Shown: positions 22,085-34,123, counted from the first letter of the stretch. The stretch: DNA of 64,000 nucleotides from Colias croceus (GCF_905220415.1 NC_059552.1:3549001-3613000); one strand, 5' to 3'. The notes: a model not told the origin generated them from the sequence alone. Translations and numbers: made by a program.

Positions 22085-23020
22085 TCACTACAGTGCACGC
22101 GCGTTCTACTATAGTAGAACGCACTTACTTATTTTACCGCCATTCATTCATTCTTACACCTAACCCCCCCGGCTCCCAGGTAAGCTAAGTCGACAAAATT
22201 GCCTAACGGATTAGTATGGCACATACTTGCAACGTACGCGTATGTTCCTGTTATGACGTGTCAAAGTTCGGCTTCTACTATAGTAGTACATGCGAGTATT
22301 GGTGTAACAAAGCTGAAGGTAAGTAAAACTTTCTTTTTTGGGTTTTTTAAATTATTATCAATGCACATTGAATGATTTAAATTTTCAAATTTAACTATGT
22401 ACAGTTGCATTACTATTTCGTGTGTCATGATGTATTTAATAATTAATATTTCTTTGCTTTAGCGAAAAAATGGACCCCGTATTGGAAGCGCGCGTGACCC
22501 AAAGGCTGAACGAAGAATTAGAGGACGAGGAAGTGATCCAAAGTGACTCGGACGATGGGGAAGTATATGTACAACCAATGGAACAGGAATATAGGAATCA
22601 GATGCAGGAAGCTGTAAGTGAAAATCATGCAAATGCATGCTTGAAGATGACACGCCTCTTTCTGAACTTGTGCAAAACAATACACGTGATGACTTTTATG
22701 TGGAACACGCTGAATGTCAGGATGATGGCCAATATGTCGGTCATCGCTTATTAGAAGTTCTTTTTTTTTGAGCTGTTCTCCAACTTGCCAAAAATGTTGA
22801 TTATTTTCTTGATCTCATAATTTGATCCTAATTTGAATTATATGCTATTATAATTTTATTTTTTTCTATAATTATTTGTTACAATAATTAAAAGTTTAAT
22901 ATTACTGAGTATTATCATTTTAGGACCACCCATTTTTTTAATATTTCAAATACAGTTTTCTACTATGGTAGAGCACGCGAGCAACCATGTAAAAAAAAAA
23001 GGGCGCGTGCGCTGTAGTGA
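22085..23020 (+). mobile_element. 0.94-kb TIR element with a transposase-like N-terminal ORF
   Basis: The ends are TCACTACAGTGCACGCGC and its near-exact inverted copy, with TA on both sides. Palindromic TTCTACTATAGTAGA-type motifs recur near both ends (about 22104, 22272, 22959) and may be transposase-binding sites. It contains a short acidic ORF (22470-22754) and nothing resembling a catalytic domain, so it is best read as an internally deleted copy of a larger DNA transposon of unknown superfamily. Confidence 0.75.
22470..22754 (+). pseudogene. Acidic N-terminal fragment, probably of a transposase
   Basis: The start ATG at 22470 opens MDPVLEARVTQRLNEELEDE followed by EVIQSDSDDGEV, an acidic, charged N-terminus. 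That style is common at the start of piggyBac-like and other insect DNA transposases. A GTAAGT at about 22319 and an AG just before the ATG suggest a 5'-UTR intron. After about 55 residues the composition turns hydrophobic and Met-rich, and the frame ends at TTAG, so the fragment is probably truncated by an internal deletion. No catalytic residues are present. The family assignment is a guess. Confidence 0.4.
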
Positions 23021-24236
23021 TATAGACACTCCTGTTATCAACATAATAAAGACTATATCCGTATAAACTTTAAAGCGTTTGACATTTGATCATGGTCTCA
23101 AATGTCAAAGGTTTACAGGGAATCATATAAAAATTTAATTAGCTATTGTAAGCTAATGAAAACTGAAAAGTCAATAAAGAAGCAGTAATTGGAAGCAGTA
23201 TCTGTAACTATTAAACACGAGAAATTGGTAAGAGTTAAATTACTTAAATTATTGATTTAACGAGTTTATTGTGTTGTGTTAATTAACGTTATAAGTAAAT
23301 TATGCAGACACATTCCACGTATTAGTAGTTAGAATACATTTTATATGCAAGTCACATCTTATGTGCAACTTTAGTATTGTTCTTATCAGAATTAAACGTT
23401 TATAGAAATTAATATATTATCTTATAGTATATATTTGTTTAATTTTACTTAGGTAATTTACAAATAAAATTTTACTGTATAAAGAAGTAACACATGATTT
23501 AGGGTCTCTACAAAAACTGGATTTAAATTTAAAAGAAAATTACCAGATTCTATTCTACTCAGAGAATTCAGACTTTCGTAACATTTTATAAATGTCCCAA
23601 AAAAACTCAAAAGTCAGTTTATTAGGATTAAATTGTCTTTTTTTGTTAAGAAAGTATGTACTACTTATTATTCCTTCTATGATCTATAACTGGGTGTTTT
23701 TTATTTGTTTCGTTACAATTTGCTTGGTTTTTTAATATCAAAAAAATATGTTTATCATTCCTTTTGATGAACTAAAGAATCAAAGCGCTTCGTAACTATA
23801 TAATGAGGGCCATCGATCTTTGTCCAATATAGAGCTATAGCATTGAACAAAATATGAAACTCCCGTGATGGATTGTTGTTTCTTCGAAGAAAAACTTGGC
23901 CAATCAACTCTATTAAGAACTGTATTATTTACTGAAGGATAACTTGCAATTGCTCTTATCGGACATAATGTTTGTAATTTTCTAGAAATAAAAATATTTT
24001 TTTCTAGAGTAGTATATTATGCATAATAAAATCTCGCGATTAAATTAAAAAAAACACGTTGATTGGAAAACATTTCAACAGTTCAATCTGCAACTGATTT
24101 CATGAGTACACTCGACAAAATAATTATTTTTAAATAATGAACGTACATTTTCTTATATAGAATCTAATGCAATTTGAAAAAAAAAATATTGTAGGAAACA
24201 AACAATTGCCAATATTATATTGAATCATATTGATTG

Positions 24237-26353
24237 CTGCCGTCCTTTAACTAAAAAGCCGTTAACCCTCAAATGGTCAATTTTCAGTTTTAAATGTAGG
24301 GTGACAAAGTTCAAAATTCTCTATCTTTCTGTCTAAGAATCATTTCTCTAGCATTAATAGTTATAGAGATAAGAAAATATTGTGAGCCGTTAAGTAACAC
24401 AATTTTCGGCGATTCCATAACTTGAAAGTGTCTAACCAACACTACTTCGCTAAATTTCCTTTAAAGTACCTTAACCGCCACATTTCATAATTATTTTTTA
24501 ACTTTTTACTTGACTAAAAGTACGTCATCAGATTATACTTGACTATAGGGACGCAAACTGACTATAACTGCTTTGTGATATGCTTTCATATAACGATTCC
24601 AATGGAAATCCTTACCTTATTTGCAGTTACTCGCCCTTAACGCTTTTTTAGTTAAGTAACTTTATTTAGGAAAAATTCTAATTACATTTTTTTGCTTGGT
24701 TACAAAGCAGTTAACCCTCATTTTTTAGCTAAAAGGCAGTTATCCGATTCTGGTGATGCATCAGTTTCGGGGATGAGTGTGATGCTGTAATTGTGTCGCC
24801 CCCAAGCAGAGTACCGATTGCTTTTGATTTTTTTTTACAAGACGTATAGTGTCTGATCAGGTTTACTAAGTTTAATACAATCTAGCAGCTAAATTACGGA
24901 AAATATAACAAGTCAAAGTTACGAAAATTTGGTAGGTACTGCATGTTACGACAGTGCGAACTTTCAATCGTACTTCTCTGTTTAGACTCTGATTAGTCTC
25001 TGTAACCGAGAAAGAGGACATAGACAGTCTGTACTATTTATTAATGATGTCATTTACCCCTTGGGTGGAATTAGTAATCGACTGTCAAGCCATGTACTTG
25101 AGATGGTGATAGAAAAATTATTATGAGTACACTACCTTTGACCCCCTGGCGGGGAGTCCATTTTCCCACTATTTCTATTTTTTCTTTTCTTTATATTAGA
25201 CTATTAAGATTTGTATTTTTGTAACATGGTAGCAAATAAAAAGTTTTCTATTTCTACCTCCTGCTATTTTCCATAATATATTCTGGTATATTATATTTTC
25301 TGAATGTGGATGAAAGAGTCTTCTAATCATTTGAGAAGCAACATTATTTATTAAGAGAATCCCACATATAAGAGCTTGAAGCCCTTTTGAAACCAGGATG
25401 TTTTTTTTTCAAAACCCTCGTGCACAAGTCTTAACTTTTTTTCAGAAAACGATTTATGTTTACATTGTTTGTTGTCCTATTTGTACTCACATATCCTTGA
25501 CTCGTATGATGGCTTCGCAGAAGAGTATTTATAAAATAACGTTATAATTGCAATTTTAGAAGATTTATCTCAATCTTAACCACGAAATGATCCTCTGTAA
25601 TGAAATAAACGTGAACATGACGTAAAAAAAAGGTTAATTTTATCAAAAACTTAAAAGAGTCATTTAGTAAAAGAGTTTAAAATACTTGTTACTCACAGAC
25701 AGACGCGAAAACCATTAATTTAGATAGTGTTTAAATCCAAAAGCTACTAAGTACTTAAATCTAAAAGCTTTTAATCCTTTTCCTTTCCATTGGTGACCTA
25801 GGGGATGTAATTCCGGAGAGCAAAGCCTCAGACAGCAGCAAATTTTTAACATAAGTAAGATTAAAATTTAGTACAACTATATAGAATCGTAGTACAAAAG
25901 CATCCAAAAGCCCTTAACCGCTGATTATAAAGTTTTTGAAATTTAAATTAAAGCCAAAGTCATAGTTTAAAAGCAGTTATAGTAGCTTAACGACGTTTTA
26001 GGTAAGCATTTTATTTATAAATTAAATAAAATCGCAAAATGAAAATAAAAATACTAAATTACTTAGCTAAAAAGTCGCTATGGTATGTCAACGGCCGTCT
26101 TGTCCAGTAAAAAGTTAAAATTTTCAGATTATATGCTGAGCTAAACGAGAAAAAGTGAATTTAAAAATAAATTATAACAGTGTCTGGTTAGAAACTATTA
26201 TTTATATATAATATAATTAAATGTCGATCGATGTATCTCACAATAATTATTCTAAGTGTCATAATTTTTAAGAAATAACGATTTCCGTGTTTTTTGCCAT
26301 TTACTCGAAACTCACTTCGGTGGCTTAACGGCTTTCTAGTTAAAGGACGGCAG
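24237..26353. mobile_element. 2.1-kb non-autonomous TIR element
   Basis: The ends are CTGCCGTCCTTTAACTAAAA followed by AGCCGTTAA and its inverted copy (CTTAACGGCTTTCTAGTTAAAGGACGGCAG) with few mismatches. ATTG flanks both sides. Inside, pieces of the terminal sequence recur, for example CTTTTTAGTTAAGTAAC near 24644, AAAGCAGTTAACCCTC near 24704 and AGCTAAAAGGCAGTTATCCG near 24728. There is no ORF of more than 60 codons. It is likely mobilised in trans by an unseen autonomous relative. Confidence 0.75.
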
Positions 26354-26752
26354 ATTGGTACAGGTTACAAACAGAAGACCATAAAATAACAAAGAAGCAG
26401 TATATGTTTTATAATATGCTACAATACAATATACAATTTGGATTGTACAATTATCTCTAAAGTTTTTCCATCAAAATATTATTACAACACTACATACGCA
26501 ACTATTTTATTAAATCGTTAAAAGCTTGTGTCACTTAGCATCAAATCATACCAGAAAAATATCTTCGAGTGTCATTCGTATAGAAAAAAGCGGAAAACCA
26601 TCTCAAGGGCGTGACAAACTCGTAATTTGTGGTCAGAAATGTTGATAAATGGGACACTAATTCAGACCTCGGTGACAATAATTCAAAGGACACTGTAATC
26701 TTTTCTTTTCTTGGAAATAATTCAGTTCAGTATACCGTAAAGCCACTTTTAA

Positions 26753-28260
26753 CCCTTAAATTGATTTCGTCCGTTTTAAAGGACATAGTATTTACACACA
26801 TGCTGGCGCTGTTATGGCAAACCTAAGCTTCGCTAATTGGTATATTGGGAAGGGACTAGCTATGTCCTTCGCGTACATGCAGGTTTTTTTACCAAAGCCA
26901 TGTACAGTCGCGAATAGTGACCATTTGAAAATTGCAAAAAACGGATCTCTTGACTCTTCTGATAAAATTGATAATAACTGTAAGTATTTTGGCTATTTTG
27001 CTCATAATGTTATATTATTAGTTAGAATAAGATTGTAAGTATAGTATTTTGACATAATTTTTACATATTTTACAATATTTGGTATACAAATATTAGTTTA
27101 TATACGATGTCCCATAAAACGGACGTTGACAACTTGGAGTATATACTACGGTATTCTTCACATGTCCTATGTAACGGACGTTGCCAATAAGGCCCTCCAT
27201 TTTCAACGGAATCATTTTGATATATTTTTCTCTATTTTTATTATATTTTACAGGAGCATGACTTGGCAATCAATAAAAAATTCCCTCACTACCTCTGGCG
27301 GAAGCTGAAGAGTCTGGCGTTGAGTTGAGATGTCTATTTCGAAGGAAATGTAGACCTACAGGAGTGATTTCACTATGATAATAGTGTCAATCATTTACCC
27401 CCAGCACCATACCTTCGGAATTATACGACATATTGATTTGAGACACAATGAAGACCCAAAAAGTCAGAATTTTTACCATCAACAAAATATTATTGCTGCA
27501 GAATTACAGCCATTACATGAGGTGCGCGATTAATCTTCCCTACTTCTCAGTAGTTCTTCAGCCACAGCATCATGTTACGTACCAGAAATACCACCCAATG
27601 TTTGAAAATTTAAATAATAATACCTTACAAATTAAAAAACTGGCAGAAAATGGATATAATATATGCCAAAGAATCCAAAAAAAGCGATTTAAATTTCCTG
27701 TTCGTTTTGGTACTTCAGGCTTGGTATACCACTTCTTTGCATACGATGAAGTAAACACATTTCAATCTGTACAATATAAGAAATGGGAAGAGGACTATCT
27801 TGGTGTATTAGATGAGTTCTCAGGCAATGTAATACTATTTCTATTCTAATTCTTAGCATATTCTTATGCCGTGATTTTTGGTAGTGTCGTTTTTTAAAAT
27901 CCATTATTTTAACGATATCGTTAAAGTTTTAACCAACATTTTAAGACAGATGTTTGAAAAGCTTATTCTAGATCGTCCATAATTATAATTTGATAATAAT
28001 TTTGAATTACAGAGTTGAAAATGTCCATTCTATTCATGTACCACGGTTGTAGGAATAATGTGCAATGTCCGTTATATATGACGGGTCGAACATGTACATA
28101 TAATTGGCAATGTCCGTTTTATGTGACATAGTGAAAACAATAGAAAAAATTAAAATTTTTAATTTTTTTTTTCATTTTCCTCTTTTCTATCCAAATTCCA
28201 ATACATCCTCCAAATTTGAACATTATAAACACAAGTTATCTAGGGGTGACAATTTAAGGG
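26753..28260 (+). mobile_element. Decayed piggyBac-like element
   Basis: The ends are TTAA|CCCTTAAATTG and CAATTTAAGGG|TTAA, that is, a TTAA target duplication and CCC-starting TIRs as in the piggyBac superfamily. Subterminal motifs of the form CCATAAAACGGACGTTGACAA recur near 27110, 27162, 28066 and 28113 in both orientations. The total length of 1508 bases is short for an intact element (usually 2-3 kb). A 133-codon open frame at 27448-27849 fits a transposase remnant. Confidence 0.7.
27448..27849 (+). pseudogene. Probable piggyBac transposase remnant
   Basis: The frame includes KKRFKFPVRFGTSGLVYHFF and KKWEEDYLGVLDEFSGNVI. The K-x-P-x-RFG segment recalls the catalytic-domain stretch of piggyBac transposases (often P-x-RFG-K/F), but the match is short. 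The open frame starts and ends without domain boundaries, and the flanking frames are broken, so it is a relic. Its position between piggyBac-type ends supports the call; the protein resemblance alone would not. Confidence 0.4.
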
Positions 28261-29005
28261 TTAATTATCTTGTTATTATAAAAGCTATCAAATAATATTT
28301 CTCTGGTTAAACATATTTTACCTATACTTCTAGGAATATTTCTTATTTGCAAAATGTATTTTCCGCATGAAGAATGAAGCACTCACTGTAACCCAAGAAA
28401 TAAGTATTTCGTTCGAGAGTCTTGATTCCAGTAAACTATAATTTTCCTATTCAATTAACTCCACGAACATTTCCCTTGAATTATGTGTGTTTGTTATGTT
28501 TTTTGTTTGATATAACCTTAGCCTACTGCCTATGCCAAAGCTACTATGAAACCTACAATACAGTATCTATATGTTACTGTATTTCAGTAAGGATTAATTC
28601 TTTAAGGTGTTATTGTACAATGAAATCTAGTTCCCAATCAATGAGATTAAAATATAAATAACTCTAAAGAACTTCCATATTAATTTATTCAACATAATTT
28701 GAATGACAAAACTTCGATCATAATACATTATTTACTTAATAAAAAGAATATAAGTCACATTGTCTTTCACTATGAAATAATATAATATACGATTCGATTA
28801 TAAAATGTAAACTTCACAAAGATTGGATGTGTTCCATCGATTTATAAACAATTTTGAACCCTTTTATGAGATATTTATAAATTAAATAAATGTTTACGGG
28901 TGGGTAGTTATGAAAAACACACGTCCCTAATCACTTTGAAATACAGAAAATCAGTGATCTTTACAGATGTATCCACGTAATTTAAATTTATACTACTTAA
29001 TATGA

Positions 29006-29124
29006 TTTGAAAAATTCTTTCGGTGTTAGATAGCCCATTTATTGAGCGAGGCTTTAGCATAATATCATCTCGCTGAGACCCACAGAAGCGGAGCACTGTG
29101 GGTAAAACCGCGGAGCACACCTAG
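29006..29124 (+). mobile_element. 5'-truncated Helitron copy
   Basis: It carries TTCTTTCGGTGTTAGATAGC and ends AAAACCGCGGAGCACACCTAG|T, matching the 3' halves of 17831-18021 and 58486-58654. Confidence 0.6.
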
Positions 29125-29677
29125 TAAATTATAAATATTAATTATAATCCGTATAATTACCCCGTCATGATACTGCTAGTGTCAGGAAGCGGGTTTATGA
29201 TCAGTCGTAAAACAAAATGTGGAATTTTAATGTGTGTGTAACTGTGGGTACGGCAGGAACTGTCATTTCGCGAGGTAATAAAGTTTTAAAAGTTTTTATT
29301 TTTAATTATTTTATTGTGTCTCACTTCTTCTATACTATTAGGTACTATTGTTATTTTGTGATCATGTATCAAATGATGATTTAATAAAAAAGGTGATTCA
29401 AGTGAATATCATGTTAAACCATTATTACTTTAAGAACGGCGGTTTTTCCTCTATATAAACGTAAAAAATATGAGAATAGATGGTTGAATTTTTGTACTCT
29501 TTCACTTATACCGGTTGATCGAATCTGGAATCAAATATAGAGAGATAGTAACCTGTAGTCTGAATTAGATAATGGACTATCTATACGTGTACTAAGCAAT
29601 TGAAAGCTTTAAGATTATACATTTCATTTTTACTTATGCAACGGACAATATGAATATTACCTTGTTTTTATAAGTAA

Positions 29678-29845
29678 CTAGCGGTCCGCCCCGGCTTCGC
29701 CCGTGGTACATATTCACGTTTTCTCTACATAAGAACCATCCTCGTACTTCAAGGAATATAATAAAAAAAGAATTAAAGAAATCGGTTCAGCTGTTCTAAA
29801 GTTACCACTTACCAACACATTTGGGATTCATTTTTATATTATAGA
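29678..29845 (-). mobile_element. Short non-autonomous Helitron
   Basis: In minus orientation the element ends with CTAG|T (RC of 29677-29681) after the GGGCGAAGCCGGGGCGGACC stretch and starts TCTATAATATAAAAATGAAT. The GGTCCGCCCCGGCTTCGCCC block is shared with 31015-31201. Confidence 0.65.
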
Positions 29846-31014
29846 TACTATAACCGTAAAACGATCAGACCTTTTACACAAAGATACAACTCTATATGTT
29901 GTTATATACGTTGCGTTACTGGGTGGATAAATAATGGTTCATTATTAAGTTAATAGGATTTAAGTAGAGCTTTTTGTTCATCGCGTGACGAACTAACGCC
30001 CGTGTCGTTTAAGTTTATAGGTGTGGAATCCGGATAATATGCGCATCTAAATATTATTTTAATTTATTATGCTACGAGCTTGCTTGAGTATGTTTTTTTT
30101 TTCAATGTTTAATTAAAAAAAATATATATATATATATAATTGGACTGGCTTCTTTATATATGTGCATACTAATTCAAGTATGTATGTTTGTGTGATTGTT
30201 TGAAAGTTCATCTAGAAGTCAATTTTCAAGAGAAAACTATTTTGAAATTCGGTTCTTTAACCAGCATTAAAATTCTTCTATCTGTAGTAAAATGTAAAAT
30301 TCTTCTTTATTTTAATAATGTATAAGTTATTGTTTAATCGCAAACAACCTTACGTTTTACGAAATAAATCACATGAAATCAAACAGACTTTATACGGATG
30401 CTCTCGAAGATTCCAAAGTTCCAATAAAATGAAAACAACGAAACAATAAAGAAGTATTGAAAATCGTACAACAATATCCGGAGCTATATTTGAATGACAA
30501 AGATTGTCTTGTCACAATACCAAAAAGATAAACTTATACAAATGAAATAGTCCATTAAAAGGCTGAATAACGAGTGTTATTGCCCTCAATATTAATAAGT
30601 TTCACACAATAACATGAACCTATTTATCTTTTACAATAAAGTGTTGCTGACAGTTTAAGAGCAGGTTATATTCTCGCGCTGTGTAGCGAGATAATGCTTT
30701 GTAAAAATACTTGTATTCCTTTGAAATAGATGGTGCTTTGATTCTTACTAAGCTGTTTGATACACTTCGATTCACCGAGAACTAATAGTGTTAAAGAAGT
30801 ATGGCTCTTTTTTAATTATTTAGTTGTGAAGAGTAATACAAATTATTTATAATATTAAGAAGTACCGTCATACATAAATTAGAGCTTAATAAAGTACAAA
30901 AGCAGTGATCTTATCACTTCTATGCGGTTTTTCCCTCCTTTCTGGGTACAGAAAAGGCAGATAAAAATTTATACATACCTAATGAAAAATCCATTTATTT
31001 AGAAATATTGCTTA

Positions 31015-31201
31015 CTAGCGGTCCGCCCCGGCTTCGCCCGTGGTACATATTTCGCAATAAAAAGTAGCCTATGTCCTTTCTCGGGTATCAAAATATCCCC
31101 ATACCAAATTTCATGCTTATTGGTTCAGTAGTTTAGGCGTGATTGAGTAACAGACAGACAGACAGACAGAGTTACTTTCGCATTTATAATATTAGTATGG
31201 A
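31015..31201 (-). mobile_element. Short non-autonomous Helitron
   Basis: In minus orientation it starts A|TCCATACTAATATTATAAATG and ends GGACCGCTAG|T. It is a close relative of 38543-38779 and 829-1064, with CAGACAGACAGACAG expansion and a shorter 3' section. Confidence 0.75.
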
Positions 31202-31825
31202 TATCCAAAGTTTATTATAAATTAATGTTAACATTACATAACGCGTGTATTGAACGAAAAACGATAACTATCCACAGGCTAAAATTTGCAATACATAATT
31301 TTAAATCAATATAATATTTCTCGCACAAAGTCATACGTACAAAATATTATTAAACTAATATATTTACACGCCTTCGTGACCTTTGCAATATAAGATTTTT
31401 AAAGGCGTGAAAAGTTGCGATTATTTGCACCTGGTGGCCGCTTACTTTCGATATAAAACGAAATGGTCAGAACCAAAATTACTTGGACTAAGAATCGTAA
31501 AAACTTTCAGCATAGAATCGATAGTTTTTACGACCGTCCGTCTGTGAAAGATCTGATTTAGTACCTATTTCGTGCATACGAACGCTAGCTGTAAATAATG
31601 CCTTAAAATATAAGCTGTAAGTTTAGACATATAAATAACGTGAAACATCGTACATACTGTATGTAGTCGTACAAACATGCAATGAATATGAGATAGCACC
31701 ACACTAAATTGCGCTTGAAAATATGCAATAGATACATAAATACCAAAAAGGCCTGTCTTTTAATTCAAGAAATCACCAAAGTATAATTTACAATAGTATA
31801 AAAATTGATTTACGATAACAACAAC

Positions 31826-31932
31826 ACACTCGCCCTGGTATTGTGGGTGCAAGTGGGCGACGATGATCATTTACCATCAGATGACTCGTCTGCTCGTTTG
31901 CCTGCTCTTCCCATTAAAAAAAAAAAAAAAAA
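31826..31932 (+). repeat. LINE 3' tail with poly-A
   Basis: GCAAGTGGGCGACGATGATC followed by ATTTACCATCAGATGACTCG, then a 16-17 base poly-A run. A related sequence (ATGGGCGACGCTGATCACTA ... ACCATCAAGCGATGCGTCTG) lies at 19121-19165. Such tails are repeated in lepidopteran genomes as ends of 5'-truncated LINEs; the family cannot be set here. Confidence 0.5.
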
Positions 31933-33422
31933 CAAAGTCAAATGTCCCCAGTCAAGATCCAAATGATAAAAAAGCTGGTAAAAAAATTGAATACTTATCG
32001 AAACTTTTAACAAACATCTACATCAAGTATTATGGTAAGTATTATCGTAATATAAAGACGTGTTTACTGTGTAGGTGGCATCAGGAAATATTATGTCCAG
32101 AAAATTATCTATCTGTCTTTGATTTTAAATTAATTATAAACAACATCAAAATGAACCTAATTATATAGACGTAAGCTTGAGGTTCCATTCTAGAAAGTTC
32201 TCGTCAATTTATATTAAATTGTAGCGCTTAGAGCTATTCACGGCGCTCAAATTAGGCATGCATATATTGATTAACCCAGATTCTTCTAAATTAATTAGTT
32301 TGCTGCTGAACTAAAACTTTACTATCGTATAAGTGCTTCTCAAGAATCGCAACGTCCTAAGTTTGAAGATGTCTGCTTCATTATATGGCTCCGATATTAT
32401 CTTCGCCAATTTAATTTCCTACCCTTGTTGTATTTTCACGAATTCAAAAGATAAAAACGGTCAAGTTTGTCTATGTAACGCTATGCGGAAACCCTCGTGA
32501 ATTTTAGTTATTAAATTCTTTGTAAAATTTCGCTCAAAGGGTTAATGAAAAATGTGAAGCATTGTGACTTTATGTAAAAAAGTTGTAGACTACACAGAAA
32601 ATATTTTTTTGAAGATTTTTCTTTGGGAAAGTACTGAAATTGTTTATACCAAAATTATTTACAATTTTAATGTTCAATTTTATTTGTGATTCTCGAAATT
32701 TATTTTATTTGTAACTTTTTTACCCCTTCCGTATTGTTGAGGTATGTACTAAATGAAAGAACCCCTGAGACATTGACAGAGTGCTCTGAACTTAAAACAT
32801 ATAAGGATAATTGATTAACATTTGTCCTTTTTCTAATAATATCTACAATCATAATAATTCCAATAAAATACTCTGACAACTATTCACCATTATCAGGTCA
32901 ATAATTACCCAGGTGTGCAGTCACGTATCACGTTTAATTATAAATCATCGATAGCCATACATCACAAATTTAATAGAGTTATAAAAAACTGAGATTAGAG
33001 AAAATTTCCTCTTAATATTCGTTGAGTGTACTGCAGGCTAGTTGGTCCAACATTTACGTGTGGAGAGAAGCCAAAAGAATTTAAGTCTAGTCAGACAATT
33101 CATTAAATGGGAGGAAATAAGATTTTCGCGAACAGCATTCTAGTGTTTGCAAAAAGATATCTGGATTAGGTGCACTTTTTCGATAAAATTGTGTTGAAAT
33201 ATCTGCATTTTCTGATAGAGTATTTTGAAACTATTCATTGGAGAACGGTTACAGATAACATAGAGTATTTCTAATCAAATTGTAATTTTTACAATAAAAA
33301 GTAAACATACCAAATTATTTACTTAAAAATGTTTAAGCCAGTAAAAGTTTCGTAATATAATAAAAGTAAAAACATCATATTAAACAAAACTAATCATAAT
33401 CTAAATGAAAGGTTCTGATCAA

Positions 33423-33620
33423 AAACGAAATATTATGTGTTCCGTTTGACGTCCGTAGTCCATTATGAGAGTACATCGCCTTTTTCCCCGTGAAGTCGCT
33501 AGATGGTGCTAGTTTTAAGCCCGTCACGCGGTACCGCCGCCAGCGCCGCGAGTGGTGGGGACAAAACTCACCACAGTTCCGGCAAGCCACCAGAAATATC
33601 CACATTGTTGCGTCGTTTTT
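33423..33620 (-). repeat. Copy of the GACGTCCGTAGTCCA repeat family without intact ends
   Basis: This is an inverted copy of the interior of the MITE at 37823-38140, sharing GACGTCCGTAGTCCA, the CCCGTGAAGTCGCTAGATGG block and the GCCGCCAGCGCCGCGAGTGG block. The left end carries TGTTCCGTTTGACGTCCGTA, as in the fragment at 37786-37822. The right end diverges after GGATATTTCTGG, so no second TIR is visible. Confidence 0.75.
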
Positions 33621-33848
33621 CAAACCGTACGCAAGTCGTTAGATTATATGTTATTTTAAAATACTGTATTTTAAAATACATATATTCACAGAATATATAT
33701 TCATATATTCATAATTTAAATTTAAGTTACAATTTTAAACGAACTTTCGAGATTGAAGTAGAAAGTTCAGTTTTTTATTTTTAAATAGTTTTATAGTTTT
33801 ATAAAAAGTCCGTTACGTTTCATAGTGAAATGAATATTCAAGTGTTAC

Positions 33849-33935
33849 CTGCGTTATCGTTATTTCAAACGAAGAACGAAAATCGGATTTATATGAAGTA
33901 TAAATCTGCAACCACGAGCGTGGCATCGCGACCAT
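33849..33935 (-). CDS. SK: Candidate first coding exon of SK
   Basis: On the minus strand an ATG at 33935 opens 29 codons (MVAMPRSWLQ ... EITITQ) and ends in phase 0 at a strong donor CAG|GTAACA. That is exactly the phase needed by the N-terminal exon at 19397, which begins in phase 0 after an acceptor. An in-frame TAG lies eight codons upstream of the ATG, so this ATG would start the protein. A CpG-rich leader lies directly upstream (33936-34120). The peptide has no motif I know, so this rests on splice logic and position. A longer isoform may instead start farther upstream, outside the window. Confidence 0.5.
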
Positions 33936-34123
33936 AGGTCTATAGTGCAGGCCAAGGGCCTACCGAATCGTGTCGAGCGTCTTAACAGCGCGCTTCCAAC
34001 GTGTTCCGAGCTGAGTTCTACTTGTTCGGGGTCCAGCGACGACGAGGAATCGCCGCAGCGTGTATGGCGCCGCCAGCGCGCGCTCAGCCGCTCGTGTGCA
34101 GGTTTGACATATTGTCTCAACAC
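33936..34123 (-). promoter_or_regulatory. CpG-rich island, probable SK promoter/5' leader
   Basis: This roughly 190-base block is rich in G, C and CpG within AT-rich sequence. It lies immediately 5' of the candidate first exon of SK. The plus strand also has an open frame here (33897-34190; CSELSSTCSGSSDDEESPQR) with a possible donor ACG|GTGAGT at 34122, but no ATG in that frame and no convincing acceptor. So the block could alternatively be an exon of a plus-strand transcript or a bidirectional start region. Confidence 0.4.

Larger units (their letters stand above)
19398..33848. other. 14.5-kb SK intron
   Basis: This intron holds most of the DNA transposon remnants of the gene: MITEs at 19488-19658 and 20292-20439, Helitrons at 21013-21209, 29006-29124, 29678-29845 and 31015-31201, TIR elements at 22085-23020, 24237-26353 and 26753-28260, a LINE 3' tail at 31826-31932 and a repeat copy at 33423-33620. 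Simple AT repeats lie near 30118-30140. I found no further SK exon. Open frames such as 28422-28661 and 31863-32168 show no family features. Confidence 0.6.
1..33935 (-). other. SK: SK calcium-activated potassium channel gene (span of recognised coding exons, 3' end beyond window)
   Basis: SK (KCNN family) channels are plasma-membrane tetramers that let potassium out when Ca2+-calmodulin, bound to the proximal C-terminus, opens the S6 gate; they shape after-hyperpolarisation and calcium signalling. In transcript order the exons are 33849-33935, 19198-19397, 10069-10198, 9676-9771, 9141-9314, 7766-7908, 7568-7672, pore 6303-6438 or 5779-5914, S6/CaMBD 4430-4540 or 4266-4376, 3391-3518, 2941-3010, 1471-1572, 534-676 and 1-145. 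Every junction has GT and AG, and the phases join without a break, giving 590 codons to the window edge with one exon of each pair. Family hallmarks are the S1 exon motif RRKALFEKRKRISDYALVMG, the pore GYGD/GFGD, LELTRAEKHVHNFMMDTQ and NAAANVLRETWLIYKH. The first exon is the least certain part, and further N-terminal isoforms may start outside the window. Confidence 0.97.

Noticed and set aside
33860..34123. Minus-strand frame through the CpG island (SSSSLDPEQVELSSEHVG) as an SK exon
   Set aside because: It has no usable ATG and no acceptor. The frame starting at 33935 fits splice phase and start-codon logic better.
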